A stretch of 64,000 nucleotides of DNA, taken from contig NZ_AOMT01000025.1 in the NCBI RefSeq assembly GCF_000696305.2, forward strand, positions 1 through 64,000, read 5' to 3'. This document shows positions 17,296-27,567 of this stretch, piece by piece; the first letter of the stretch is position 1, and every line of letters begins with the position of its first letter. The notes below the pieces were generated by a model. The model saw only the letters and a list, made by a program, of their open reading frames with translations, searched no databases and was not told where the DNA came from. Position numbers and translations under genes: made by a program. Source of the stretch: Moraxella bovoculi 237. GTDB taxonomy: Bacteria > Pseudomonadota > Gammaproteobacteria > Pseudomonadales > Moraxellaceae.

Positions 17296-18459
17296 ATGCC
17301 CCAATATGTCCAAAAACTACTGTCACTCAACCTACCATCAGCGCGCACGACGCTACTGGTCAGCCTAGGATTATTATTAACGCTGTCCTTGTTGATGATT
17401 GCTTCAGCTTCCATTCCTTTTGCGCTTGCCAAAGATCTGTATCCGATGCGATTCTTTTGGTCGCAGCTTTTGTATATCGGTCTTGGTGTGGCGGCGGCTT
17501 ATGTGGTGTATAATCTGCCTTTGCGGATTTATTGTAAGTTTAGCAATGTTTTGGCGCTTTGGCTTGGGGTGGTGGCACTCCTGATATTGACGGCAATATT
17601 TGCGGTGCCGATCAACGGCTCTAAGCGCTGGCTGAACATTGCCGGCTTTAGTCTGCAGTCGGCAGAACTTGCCAAGATGGTGATGGTCATGGTGGCGGCT
17701 GAATACGTGGTTCGGCGTTCGGCGGACATGCGAGGCAGCCTATGGGGTGGCTGGCGACTTCTTTTGTGGTATTTACCCATTGTGACTTTATTGGTTCTGC
17801 AGCCAGACTTTGGTTCGACATTGGTGATTGTGACGACATTATTGGTAATTGCCTTTATTAGTGGTGCTCCATTAAGGGATTATGCGTTTATCACGACAGT
17901 TATTGGTGTAACGATGGCTGCTGGAATGGCTTTTGCAGACTATCGACGTGAGCGATTGATGTCTTTTTGGGATCCGTTTGATGACATTCAGGACACTGAC
18001 TATCAGTTGTCTAGAAGTTTGATTGCCTTTGGTCGAGGTGAATTTAGCGGTGTGGGTTATGGCGACAGTGTTCAGAAGTTATCGCATCTACCCGAGGCGC
18101 ATACGGACTTTATCTTAGCGATTACCGGTGAGGAATTGGGCTTTATTGGTGTGTCATTCGTACTGCTACTAGGAGCGCTCATTGTCGCTGCGATCATGCA
18201 CATCAGCTATGCCACTTTGAAGCGCCGTCAGTTGCGTCTAAGCTATATGGTGTTTGGATTCGCTACAGTAATTTTTGGTCAGATTTTTATTAATGCTGGC
18301 ATGAACATGGGTATTCTACCAACGAAAGGCTTGACGCTACCGTTTTATAGTTTTGGTGGTTCGGCACTGCTTGTGAACATGATGATGATTGGCTTTATTC
18401 TTAAAGTTGACAAAGAGAGTGAAGGCATCGACCGTATGGGGTTAAGCCGTAATTTCTAA
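17296..18459 (+). CDS. ftsW: FtsW, septal peptidoglycan glycosyltransferase (SEDS family)
   Basis: Inner-membrane SEDS protein that polymerises glycan strands at the septum together with FtsI. The 387-residue product has about ten hydrophobic segments, the SEDS motif NGSKRWLNIAGFSLQSAELAK near 105-125, YQLSRSLIAFGRGEFSGVGYG near 235, and LPEAHTDFILAITGEELGFIG near 260. The catalytic Asp is in HTDF. Near the C-terminus GILPTKGLTLPFYSFGGSAL is typical of FtsW rather than RodA. The start is the most upstream ATG; no strong ribosome site is seen. Confidence 0.94.
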   Translation: MPQYVQKLLSLNLPSARTTLLVSLGLLLTLSLLMIASASIPFALAKDLYPMRFFWSQLLYIGLGVAAAYVVYNLPLRIYCKFSNVLALWLGVVALLILTAIFAVPINGSKRWLNIAGFSLQSAELAKMVMVMVAAEYVVRRSADMRGSLWGGWRLLLWYLPIVTLLVLQPDFGSTLVIVTTLLVIAFISGAPLRDYAFITTVIGVTMAAGMAFADYRRERLMSFWDPFDDIQDTDYQLSRSLIAFGRGEFSGVGYGDSVQKLSHLPEAHTDFILAITGEELGFIGVSFVLLLGALIVAAIMHISYATLKRRQLRLSYMVFGFATVIFGQIFINAGMNMGILPTKGLTLPFYSFGGSALLVNMMMIGFILKVDKESEGIDRMGLSRNF

Positions 18460-18486
18460 GATTTGTAGATTACAAAGCAAAAAGTC

Positions 18487-18507
18487 AGCCAAAGCGCTGG
18501 CTTTTTT
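18487..18507. terminator. Terminator between convergent ftsW and gluQ
   Basis: A short stem AGCCA/TGGCT with a 6-base loop is followed on the plus strand by six T residues. The minus strand also carries a T run after the hairpin. Confidence 0.8.
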
Positions 18508-19495
18508 ATTGGCTGTCTGATGCGATACCAAGGCTGTTTTGGTGCATGAGTGGTGCGTTATCCCAATGTTTGATGGCAAATGTTAGGATGTCATCGACGG
18601 TGCCGTCCTGCATGTCGTCAGCGATGGGTTGTTTTAATAAACGCAGCGCATGAATAAGTAATTCGCTTGGGCATTCATTTTTGATGGACTTGGCAAGGTT
18701 TTGCTTGGATAGCTTTTGACCGTCGTTATTGTGTAGTAGTGGCAGATGATAAAAATAATCGGCATGCGGCAGTTGGCAGGCTTTATTGATGAATAGCTGT
18801 GCGGCTGTCATCGGCATGATGTCAAGCCCACGCATGATGTGGCTGATGTTCTGTAGCCCGTCATCAATGGCGCAGGCAAGGATGTAATTAATCATGTCAT
18901 TTTGGCGTTTGATAACGACATCGCCAAGACTCTTGGCAGGATTATCCCAAATAACCCCTTGGATGCCATCATAAAAAGCCGTCGCGACGTCAGGCAGACA
19001 TAGGCGAATCTTATTATCAGGATGCTGGCCGTCATGCGACTGATGCAGGCATAAGCGCGGATAGATGGGGGGAGTATTAAGATCTTGGGTTTGGTTTAGG
19101 TTTTGTAGGGTGTGGCTTAGGGCAATGGGCGGTGTTGCCTTATTGGGATGTGTGCCAAAATATTCACTAAGCTGCTTTCTTGAACATTGGCACGCATAGC
19201 TGATGGCTGATAGATGGTCGTTGATGAACTCATCATAGATGGGCTGTCTGTGCGACTGATAGATAATCTCGCCATCCCAATGCAAGCCCAGTCGGGTTAG
19301 ATCGTCCAGTATTGAGTGACTGTATGCTTGTTTACAGCGTTCAAAATCGACATCTTCGATGCGCAATAGCCACTGCCCGCCCAACGCCTTAATATGACAA
19401 AAGCTCGCCACAGCAGTCGTGAGCGAGCCTAAGTGTAAGTGTCCCGTCGATGATGGTGCGAACCGTCCGATGATGGGGCGTTTGGAGTCTGACAC
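18506..19495 (-). CDS. gluQ: Glutamyl-Q tRNA(Asp) synthetase
   Basis: A truncated GluRS paralogue that attaches glutamate to queuosine in the tRNA-Asp anticodon loop. The 329-residue product has the class I motif FAPSSTGHLHLGSL near residue 12 and the KMSKS-equivalent KLSKQ near 248. It lacks the anticodon-binding C-terminal domain of real GluRS. Zinc ligands are seen in YACQCSRKQL, with the later zinc-binding part less clear. It starts 3 bases after the dksA stop codon, the classic dksA-gluQ operon. Confidence 0.93.
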   Translation of the reverse strand: MSDSKRPIIGRFAPSSTGHLHLGSLTTAVASFCHIKALGGQWLLRIEDVDFERCKQAYSHSILDDLTRLGLHWDGEIIYQSHRQPIYDEFINDHLSAISYACQCSRKQLSEYFGTHPNKATPPIALSHTLQNLNQTQDLNTPPIYPRLCLHQSHDGQHPDNKIRLCLPDVATAFYDGIQGVIWDNPAKSLGDVVIKRQNDMINYILACAIDDGLQNISHIMRGLDIMPMTAAQLFINKACQLPHADYFYHLPLLHNNDGQKLSKQNLAKSIKNECPSELLIHALRLLKQPIADDMQDGTVDDILTFAIKHWDNAPLMHQNSLGIASDSQ

Positions 19496-19498
19496 ACC

Positions 19499-19912
19499 TT
19501 ATCCTAGGTTTTGCTTTTCTTTCATTTCGGATAAGGTCTTGCAGTCGATGCACTGCGTGGCGGTCGGTCTTGCCTCTAGGCGTTTTAGTCCGATTTCGGT
19601 GCCGCAGGTCTCGCAGTAACCATAATCGCCCGTGTCGATCTCAGCGATGGATTTGTCGATTTTGCGAGTTAGCTTGCGCTCACGGTCTCGAGTGCGTAGG
19701 GCGAGCGCGAACTCTTCTTCTTGAGTGGCGCGGTCGTTGATATCTGCCATCGCGCTCGTTTCTTCGTTGATGTAATCTTTGGTGCGCTCAGCTTCAGACA
19801 TTAGCTCGCCTTTCCATGCCAACAAGAGCGAACGAAAGTGCTCAAGCTGCTTGTCTGACATGTATTCTTCGTCTTTGGCAGGCTCATAAGGGGCGAAAGT
19901 TTTGTTGTTCAT
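19499..19912 (-). CDS. dksA: DksA, RNA polymerase-binding transcription factor
   Basis: Acts in the RNA polymerase secondary channel with ppGpp to control rRNA and amino-acid promoters. The 137-residue product has the coiled-coil region with the acidic tip (AMADINDRATQEEE, containing the Asp pair region near residues 55-62) and a C4 zinc finger with CETCGTEIG and CIDCK near the C-terminus. It is slightly shorter than E. coli DksA (151). An AAGGAT ribosome site precedes the start. Confidence 0.95.
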   Translation of the reverse strand: MNNKTFAPYEPAKDEEYMSDKQLEHFRSLLLAWKGELMSEAERTKDYINEETSAMADINDRATQEEEFALALRTRDRERKLTRKIDKSIAEIDTGDYGYCETCGTEIGLKRLEARPTATQCIDCKTLSEMKEKQNLG

Positions 19913-20172
19913 GCGCTGATTTATCCTTCAAAATGCGCCTTAAGCGACTTGGTGAATGGCGATGTGAATAGCGCAAATACACCGCCACAAAAAATGCCAC
20001 AGCGTTGGAAATCATCCAACCAAAAAGCATCCTCTAAGCAAAACTAAAAAATGACTAATTTAAGCTATTGCAAGTCCGTAAAGCCCCATAGTTTGCCAAA
20101 ACATTGCAAGAATTACAAGTGTTTCTTGTGGGGTTGGTGGGTTATTTATTAATTAAGCCGTAAAATTCGCGC

Positions 20173-20970
20173 CTAATTTTGCACTCTTTTGACTAAAGTT
20201 GCTAGTTTTTCTTTGTTATAAATGTGTATCAGGCGCAAACCCTCAGGTACATCATCTAGCTTAAAGTCAACATAATGCGGTAAAAACTGCCGACTGGTGG
20301 CAGGGCAGGTATATAGTGTGGCAGGGTATGGTGTCGGTATGGGCAGCTCATGAGCTTGATGTACATGACCGCATAAGATTGCTTTTATATTAGGGTGAGG
20401 CGTGAGAGCCTGCCAAAAATCATCATGGTTTTGAAGGATGTGACCATCTATCCAAGCCGAACCTACAGGCAGTGGATGATGGTGCATGGCGATGATGGTG
20501 GGCAGCTCATTAGCTAGATGTGATCTTAGAAAGTGCAGTTTGTCATCATCTAGATGACCGTAAATCTGCCCATGAACGGCAGAATTTACTGATAAAATTT
20601 GCCAGCAGGCATCAGGCAGTTCAATAATAAGACGGTGTGTGTCCACCAGCCTAGCATCTGCCTGTATGGGTAGAAATTGGCGTTCGTGAAATGGCAAATC
20701 ATGCCCAATCTCATGCGTTATGTCATGATTGCCTGCCAAGCAAACAAAAGGAATGTTAATCTTTTGAAGCTTATCAAATAACCAATCATAAAGATGAGTA
20801 TCGCCATCATTTACCAAGTCGCCTGTCAGGAGTAATAAATCAGGCTTATGCTCTAAGGCAAGCTTGAGTACCGCCAAAAATTTATCGGTGTAAATAGGTT
20901 TGTGCGCAGATAAATGTAAATCGCTGATCTGAGCGATGGTGAAAGTATCTAAGTGATGGCGAATGTGCAT
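20173..20970 (-). CDS. cpdA: Calcineurin-like metallophosphoesterase, probable 3',5'-cAMP phosphodiesterase
   Basis: A 265-residue class III phosphodiesterase with all metal-ligand motifs: ISDLHL near residue 15, LLTGDLVNDG near 48, CLAGNHD near 78, AMHHHPLPVG near 162, and LCGHVHQAHEL near 200. The order and length fit CpdA, which hydrolyses cAMP, although related enzymes use other cyclic nucleotides. Its ATG comes 5 bases after the znuB stop, so it is the last gene of the zur-znuC-znuB operon and would be co-regulated by zinc. No clear terminator was found in the 260-base gap before dksA. Confidence 0.82.
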   Translation of the reverse strand: MHIRHHLDTFTIAQISDLHLSAHKPIYTDKFLAVLKLALEHKPDLLLLTGDLVNDGDTHLYDWLFDKLQKINIPFVCLAGNHDITHEIGHDLPFHERQFLPIQADARLVDTHRLIIELPDACWQILSVNSAVHGQIYGHLDDDKLHFLRSHLANELPTIIAMHHHPLPVGSAWIDGHILQNHDDFWQALTPHPNIKAILCGHVHQAHELPIPTPYPATLYTCPATSRQFLPHYVDFKLDDVPEGLRLIHIYNKEKLATLVKRVQN

Positions 20971-20975
20971 GATGG

Positions 20976-21779
20976 TTAGGCTTGAGCTTTGGTGAGCTTA
21001 TGAGTGATATAAATGACAAAAAACACCGCTGCCAAGGTCAGCACGATGGCAAGCCCGGTCTGCACATCAAGATAAACACTACCCCAAATCCCTGCCGTCA
21101 CCCCAACCTGAGCTAGGACAAGCGCGATGATGACCATTTGGCGTGGCGAGGCAGCCAGCAGGCGTGCACTCAGAGCGGGCAAAATCAGCAGTCCGCTAAT
21201 GAGCAGACTGCCCACCGCTTGCAAGGCAATAGCACAAAAACCTGCCAGTAGCCCCATAAAGAAGACCTGCTGTTGTATTGGGCTGATGCCAGCGATGCGT
21301 GCCAAAGGTTCTGACGTGGCAAGCTTCACCTGCTTGCTCCAGATCCACATTAAAAATGCACCGCCCATCGCTACCGATACAGCTAAGCGTGGTAGATCTG
21401 CCCAGTTCACATCAAGCAGATTGCCAAATAAGAACCCAAGGACGTTCGCCTGCTGCTGTGTCAGTTGGGTTAAGGTTAATAATCCCAAGCACAACAGCAT
21501 GACCGCCATGACGGACAACGTGGCATCGTTAGGTAGGCGTTTATCATTCATAAAGACAAGCGCTGCCACGACAAGCATGCTCACCAAGATGATACCAATG
21601 TCAGCAGGTAAGCTAAGCCATGCAGCAATCGCCACGCCAAGCAATGCCCCGTGCGCCAGTGTATCGGCAAAAAAAGCCATCCGTCGCCACAGCACTAAAC
21701 ATCCAAGCGGTGCAGATAATAAAGCCAATAATGCGCCTGCAATCCAAGCAGGTGCGATGATGGGAAGCCAGTCGGTCAT
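20976..21779 (-). CDS. znuB: ZnuB, zinc ABC transporter permease
   Basis: Inner-membrane channel for high-affinity zinc import. The 267-residue ABC-3 family protein has about seven to eight hydrophobic segments, and the cytoplasmic loop PLGCLVLWRRMAFFADTLAHGALLGVA that docks ZnuC is at residues 25-52. It follows znuC by 6 bases. Related permeases carry manganese; the adjacent Zur repressor supports zinc. Confidence 0.93.
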   Translation of the reverse strand: MTDWLPIIAPAWIAGALLALLSAPLGCLVLWRRMAFFADTLAHGALLGVAIAAWLSLPADIGIILVSMLVVAALVFMNDKRLPNDATLSVMAVMLLCLGLLTLTQLTQQQANVLGFLFGNLLDVNWADLPRLAVSVAMGGAFLMWIWSKQVKLATSEPLARIAGISPIQQQVFFMGLLAGFCAIALQAVGSLLISGLLILPALSARLLAASPRQMVIIALVLAQVGVTAGIWGSVYLDVQTGLAIVLTLAAVFFVIYITHKLTKAQA

Positions 21780-21785
21780 GCTCGG

Positions 21786-22523
21786 TTATCCGTGATGTTC
21801 GCAGCTGTCATTGTGATGACAGTGATCATGATGGTGAATGTAGGCTTGGTAATGCCCAAACAGTCTGGTGAATTCAGGTGCGATGGCAATCTGACTGGGT
21901 TCACCCTGACAGCAGATGTGTTTATTTAAGCAGATGACACGCCGAGAGCCTTTCATGACCCAGTGCAGATCGTGAGACACCACCAGCATCGTACAAGCTA
22001 GAAAATCAGGCAGTTCATCAATAAAGTGATAAAGCCAGCTTTCTGTCTCAGGATCAAGCCCTTGCATCGGTTCATCTAAGATGAGCAGGTCAGGCTTGTC
22101 CAGTAGTGCGCGCGCCATGAGTACGCGCTGAGTCTCACCGCCTGACAGATGGCTCATTTGTTTATGGATGAGTGGCTTGATAGATAGCTTATCAAGTACG
22201 AAGGTCTTTTGATCGCAGGTAAGCTGCTTTGGATTGGCTTGAAACAGCAGGTCTTGTACGCGGAGCGGTAGAATCTCGGGCACGCTAAAGCGCTGAGGTA
22301 CATAACTCAGCGCAAGCGCTTGACTGTCTATACTTCCAGAAGTGGGCTTTAACAGACCCAATATCAGCTTGATAAGCGTTGATTTGCCCGCGCCATTTGG
22401 ACCGATGAGGCTGACCATCTCGCCTGGATACAAATCAAGAGAGATGTCGTGTAACAAGGTGGCATCACCAACTTTATAACCGATGTCTGTCAGGCTTAAT
22501 AAAGGTTTAGCCTTGGCAGTCAC
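21786..22523 (-). CDS. znuC: ZnuC, zinc ABC transporter ATPase
   Basis: Cytoplasmic ATPase of the zinc importer, 245 residues. Walker A is GPNGAGKST near 40, the signature LSGGETQRVLMARAL near 128, and Walker B LLILDEPMQGLDP near 148. The last 17 residues hold 7 His and 1 Cys (from IHHHDHCHHND onward), a probable zinc-binding tail. The start lies 17 bases inside the end of zur, implying coupled translation. Confidence 0.94.
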   Translation of the reverse strand: MTAKAKPLLSLTDIGYKVGDATLLHDISLDLYPGEMVSLIGPNGAGKSTLIKLILGLLKPTSGSIDSQALALSYVPQRFSVPEILPLRVQDLLFQANPKQLTCDQKTFVLDKLSIKPLIHKQMSHLSGGETQRVLMARALLDKPDLLILDEPMQGLDPETESWLYHFIDELPDFLACTMLVVSHDLHWVMKGSRRVICLNKHICCQGEPSQIAIAPEFTRLFGHYQAYIHHHDHCHHNDSCEHHG

Positions 22524-23019
22524 GGCAGACGCCTTTTAGTTCGATGACGGTGTTTTCGACATTGAATCTGGCGTCATTCTGTGCAAAGTCCATGATGTTA
22601 TCAACTGACAAGTTACTGCACTCTTCAACGCTGTTACAAGATTTACAAATCAAAAAAGCCGCCGCATGCTTAGAACGCGGATGACAACAGGGCACATAAG
22701 CATTCAATGAGCTAAGCTGATGAATGAGCCCTTCGTTCAACAAAAATTCCAAAGAGCGATAAATCGTCGGCGGTGCGATGTTTTTGCTGGCGGCGTCGGT
22801 ATTTTGGCGGCTAAGCTGTAATGCGCTGATCAGATCATAAGCGCCAAGCGGCTTATCCGATTCTAAAATAAGAGCATAGACTTCTTCGCGCAGTGGTGTA
22901 AAGCGAACGCCTTGTGCTTCGCAATGCGCCTTGGCTTCTTTGATGCATTCTTCGATATCGTGATGATGGACATTATGATGATGGTCGCATGAGCAGTGAT
23001 GGGTGTGTGCATTAGTCAT
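22507..23019 (-). CDS. zur: Zur, zinc uptake repressor (Fur family)
   Basis: Zinc-sensing repressor that shuts off zinc uptake when the metal is plentiful. The 170-residue product has an N-terminal extension rich in His (about 9 His within residues 5-21, including HHHN and HHH). A winged helix with the recognition segment APPTIYRSLEFLLNEGLIHQL is near 75-100, and two CxxC pairs that hold structural zinc (CKSC near 124 and CRDC near 166) are present. As first gene of the operon it probably represses itself along with znuC and znuB. Confidence 0.93.
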   Translation of the reverse strand: MTNAHTHHCSCDHHHNVHHHDIEECIKEAKAHCEAQGVRFTPLREEVYALILESDKPLGAYDLISALQLSRQNTDAASKNIAPPTIYRSLEFLLNEGLIHQLSSLNAYVPCCHPRSKHAAAFLICKSCNSVEECSNLSVDNIMDFAQNDARFNVENTVIELKGVCRDCQG

Positions 23020-23123
23020 AATGGGATCTTTGGGCTGTATTGTTCGTGTTATGATGATGGCTATAGGGAAATTGGCGCTGTTTTTGAATAAAAATCACCA
23101 ATAAAGCATTTATTTTAAAGGCT

Positions 23124-23138
23124 ATTATACCTTATAAT
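23124..23138. promoter_or_regulatory. Palindrome ATTATA-CCT-TATAAT near the zur start
   Basis: ATTATA (23124-23129) and TATAAT (23133-23138) form an exact inverted repeat around three bases. It resembles the arms of the Zur site at 23217-23229 but with a 3-base rather than 1-base centre. It may be a -10 box for zur, a second weak repressor site, or both. Confidence 0.35.
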
Positions 23139-23216
23139 GTAACTGCTGCCCATAGACAAAGTTTTTCAATCTGTTAAAAAATTGTCAATAATTTAGCGAC
23201 AAAATCACCAATTAAT

Positions 23217-23229
23217 GTTATATTATAAC
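23217..23229. promoter_or_regulatory. Zur box in the zur/znuA divergent region
   Basis: GTTATA-T-TATAAC is a perfect 6-1-6 palindrome. With its flanks (AAT before, TAATT after) it fits the gammaproteobacterial Zur consensus GTTATAnTATAAC with AAAT/ATTT ends. It lies 85 bases before znuA and about 190 bases before zur, between the divergent starts, and could control both sides. Confidence 0.85.
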
Positions 23230-23314
23230 TAATTTTAAACTAAGCCAGCCATCGCTAAGCTAAGTTTCTACGACCTATTTTCAAGAATTTAAAGTTATCA
23301 CGAAAGGGTGCTTC

Positions 23315-24184
23315 ATGTCATTTAATTCAATCATTAAGAATATTACAAAAACCACCATTGCCGTGTCTTTATTGGCGGCAGGCACTGCTCATGCAGGTGT
23401 GGTCAGTGTGAGCAATTACCCATTGGCACTACTTTCTAATGCAGTCACCAAAGACGCTGCACCTGCCAAGGTTCTACTTAATGCTGGTGATGTGGGACAT
23501 CATGGCGAGCTTAGCCCAAGCGCCAAAAAACTGGTCGTGGATAGCGATTATGTTGTGTGGTTTGGCGGGGCGCTTGAGCAGAATTTGGTAAATACGCTGT
23601 CTGATGCGCCGAATGCAATTTCGCTGTTTGATTTTAATGCTTTTGAGCGTCTACCGCTTCGCAATATTGATGGTACTGCCCAACCCGGCAGTTTCGATGC
23701 GCATATCTGGCTGGAGCCCGAGAATGCCAAAGCCATCGTGCGTGCGCTGGCTGTGGTGCATTCGCATGCCAATCCTGAGCATAAAGAAAAATATGCGCAG
23801 AATGCTGTGGACTTCCAAGCACGCATGGACGATGCCGTCGCCAAAGTGAATCTAAGCGCCAAGTCATTGCCTTATTGGGCATATCATGACGCTTTTCAGT
23901 ATCTAGAGCGTAGTGCCAACCTTAAATTTGCTGGTGCACTGACGCCTGATCATCACTTATCACCTAAGGTAAGCCAAATCCGTCTGCTCTCCCAGTCACG
24001 CCCACAGGCTGGCATGTGCATCGCTTCGCAAGGCAGGGTATCAGATGGCATTGTCAATAAATTGGGTAATGTGGGAACTGTTGTCCGCCAAGAGGATATG
24101 AGCGATGGCACGGATTTTATCGATGCGTGGCAAGAGTTGGCGCTGACCATTCGTGACTGTGCGTCAAGCAATGCCAAACAATGA
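23315..24184 (+). CDS. znuA: ZnuA, periplasmic zinc-binding protein
   Basis: High-affinity zinc receptor for ZnuBC, cluster A-I substrate-binding family. The 289-residue product has a Sec signal peptide ending near AHA (residue 27). Candidate metal-ligand regions are DVGHHGELSPSA near 55-66, DAHIWLEPENA near 130, and YWAYHDAFQYLE near 190. The His-rich flexible loop common in ZnuA is absent. Two Cys near the C-terminal half (CIAS and RDCA) could form the usual disulphide. It is transcribed away from zur under the Zur box. Confidence 0.92.
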   Translation: MSFNSIIKNITKTTIAVSLLAAGTAHAGVVSVSNYPLALLSNAVTKDAAPAKVLLNAGDVGHHGELSPSAKKLVVDSDYVVWFGGALEQNLVNTLSDAPNAISLFDFNAFERLPLRNIDGTAQPGSFDAHIWLEPENAKAIVRALAVVHSHANPEHKEKYAQNAVDFQARMDDAVAKVNLSAKSLPYWAYHDAFQYLERSANLKFAGALTPDHHLSPKVSQIRLLSQSRPQAGMCIASQGRVSDGIVNKLGNVGTVVRQEDMSDGTDFIDAWQELALTIRDCASSNAKQ

Positions 24185-24415
24185 AAAATTAGATTTAATT
24201 TCAGAAAATGGCTAAACGGTTGATTTATGTTTGCATTTTTGTAAGAAATAATGATAATTTTTCGCAAAATTAGCCGTTTACCCCCTTGTTAGTATTCAAA
24301 AAAGTTTTTATAATACAGGCGTTTACGCACACAATATTTTTGATTTTATTTGGTGTGCGTTTATTTTATTTGTTGGGCAGTGGTATGCCAAAATAACTCA
24401 AAAAAGCTGATTGAC

Positions 24416-24811
24416 ATGAGCCGTCCAGCATCACGCACGCAAAAGAAACAAATCTACACCGCGCAAGCTCGCCAAATATGGCTAGTGCTCCTTTTGACAG
24501 GGCTTGGCGTGATTTATGACATGACTCAGGGTGCAGGCTTCATTGCTACGAAGAGCGTTTTTGTTGGTGCGTTATTACACTTTTTAGCTCAAAGTGTGTT
24601 TACTTTTTTTGCTTATCGTGCCGAGGGCACAAGAGCAAGACAGCAAATCATGCTGAACATGTACTTGGGTCAGATGCTTAAGTGGCTCATCAGCTTATTG
24701 GGATTTGCATTGATTTTTATTTATCAGCAGCCAATAACAGCGGCGTTGGTAATTATTGGTTATTTTATCATGCAGCTTTACCACATTATTAGCATGTGGC
24801 GATTGCGCTAA
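24416..24811 (+). CDS. atpI: AtpI, ATP synthase-associated protein
   Basis: Small membrane protein encoded ahead of the F1Fo genes, thought to help c-ring assembly or Mg uptake. The start at 24416 (MSRPASRTQKK) gives 131 residues; an in-frame upstream ATG would add an atypical hydrophobic, Cys-containing leader and is rejected. Four hydrophobic segments are visible, with KSVFVGALLHFLAQSVFTFFAYR typical of AtpI. It lies 394 bases before atpB, a wider gap than usual, so atpB may have its own promoter. Confidence 0.85.
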   Translation: MSRPASRTQKKQIYTAQARQIWLVLLLTGLGVIYDMTQGAGFIATKSVFVGALLHFLAQSVFTFFAYRAEGTRARQQIMLNMYLGQMLKWLISLLGFALIFIYQQPITAALVIIGYFIMQLYHIISMWRLR

Positions 24812-26099
<1,288 letters not shown>

Positions 26100-26141
26100 T
26101 TTGAAACCCTTTAAACTTTAACCCTTCATATAGGTCATTAA

Positions 26142-26396
<255 letters not shown>

Positions 26397-26502
26397 GCTG
26401 AAACCGTCAGTTTAACGCCCATTTCTGGTCGCGGAGTTGTTCTGCAATGATGCGATCTAGAATTGGCTATCACCTGACTTTCACTAACAACGAGGTGATT
26501 GG

Positions 26503-26973
26503 ATGAACATTAATGCTACATTACTTGGTCAGTTAGTTGCTTTTGCGATTTTCGTGTGGTTTTGCATGAAATTCGTATGGCCGCCACTGATCGGCGCTAT
26601 CAATGAGCGTCAACGCAAAATCGAGGAAGGCCTTAGCGCCGCCGAGAAAGCCAAAGAAGATTTGGCTTCTGCTGAACAGCAGGTAGAACAAGAATTTGCT
26701 GCCGCAAAAACTGAAGCCGCTTCTATCATTGAACGTGCGAATAAAACCGCTAACCAAATGATTGAAGATGCTAAAGCTCAAGCTCGTGTAGAGGGTGAGC
26801 GTATCATTGCCCAAGCTCATGCAACTGTTGAGCAAGAAGCTGCTCAAACTCGTGAACAACTTCGTTCTCAAGTTGCTCAATTGGCAGTTTTAGGCGCAGA
26901 AAAGATTTTGCAAAGCAAAGTCAATGAACAAGAACACGCTAACATGCTAGACCAGTTGGCGGCTAAGCTGTAA
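26503..26973 (+). CDS. atpF: ATP synthase Fo subunit b
   Basis: Peripheral stalk subunit of 156 residues. One N-terminal membrane helix ([20 protein letters not shown]) is followed by a long charged helix rich in Ala, Glu, Lys and Gln, consistent with the right-handed coiled dimer. The length equals that of E. coli subunit b (156). Confidence 0.96.
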   Translation: MNINATLLGQLVAFAIFVWFCMKFVWPPLIGAINERQRKIEEGLSAAEKAKEDLASAEQQVEQEFAAAKTEAASIIERANKTANQMIEDAKAQARVEGERIIAQAHATVEQEAAQTREQLRSQVAQLAVLGAEKILQSKVNEQEHANMLDQLAAKL

Positions 26974-26985
26974 TTAGAGGAAATC

Positions 26986-27534
26986 ATGGCTGAACTATCC
27001 ACCTTAGCAAGACCATATGCCAAAGCGGCATTTGACTATGCTAAAGAGCAAAATGTAATCAATGACTGGGAAAATTTCCTATTGATTGCAAGCAGTATTG
27101 TGCGTGATGAGTCATTTTCTTCATTACTAAGCAATCCAGCCATTTCTGCAGAGCAAAAGACTGCCGTCTTGATTGATATCTATGGCTCACAAACGGCAGA
27201 TCAACCTTCTGACGCATTGGTTAACTTTACCAAGCAGCTATCAGAACATGACAGACTGGCTTTATTGCCTGAGATTCATACTCATTACAGCAAACTAAAA
27301 TCACAAGAGCTAAAACAGGTTGACGCTTACGTTACTTCAGCCTATCCATTAACCGAAGCCCAGCGTGAAACATTGCAAGCGCGTCTTGCAATCTCCACAG
27401 GTTCGATCGTCATTTTGCATGAAGCAGTAGATCCAGAGCTTTTGGGTGGCGCAACGATTAAAGTGGGCGATAAGTTTACCGATGGCTCAGTGCGTGGTAA
27501 GTTAAAACAATTAAAGACTCAACTGACTGCGTAA
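26986..27534 (+). CDS. atpH: ATP synthase F1 subunit delta
   Basis: Links the b stalk to the top of F1. The 182-residue protein has the OSCP/delta fold, with N-terminal [17 protein letters not shown] and C-terminal [22 protein letters not shown], the delta signature. It follows atpF by 12 bases. Confidence 0.96.
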   Translation: MAELSTLARPYAKAAFDYAKEQNVINDWENFLLIASSIVRDESFSSLLSNPAISAEQKTAVLIDIYGSQTADQPSDALVNFTKQLSEHDRLALLPEIHTHYSKLKSQELKQVDAYVTSAYPLTEAQRETLQARLAISTGSIVILHEAVDPELLGGATIKVGDKFTDGSVRGKLKQLKTQLTA

Positions 27535-27567
27535 GCATGAAGTTGGCATTTTAAAGGAAACAAGGCA

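Noticed and set aside
24247-24262. Fur-like sequence AATAATGATAATTTTT after znuA
   Set aside because: Only one half resembles the consensus, it lies between znuA and atpI, and no iron gene is adjacent. AT-rich DNA often gives such matches.
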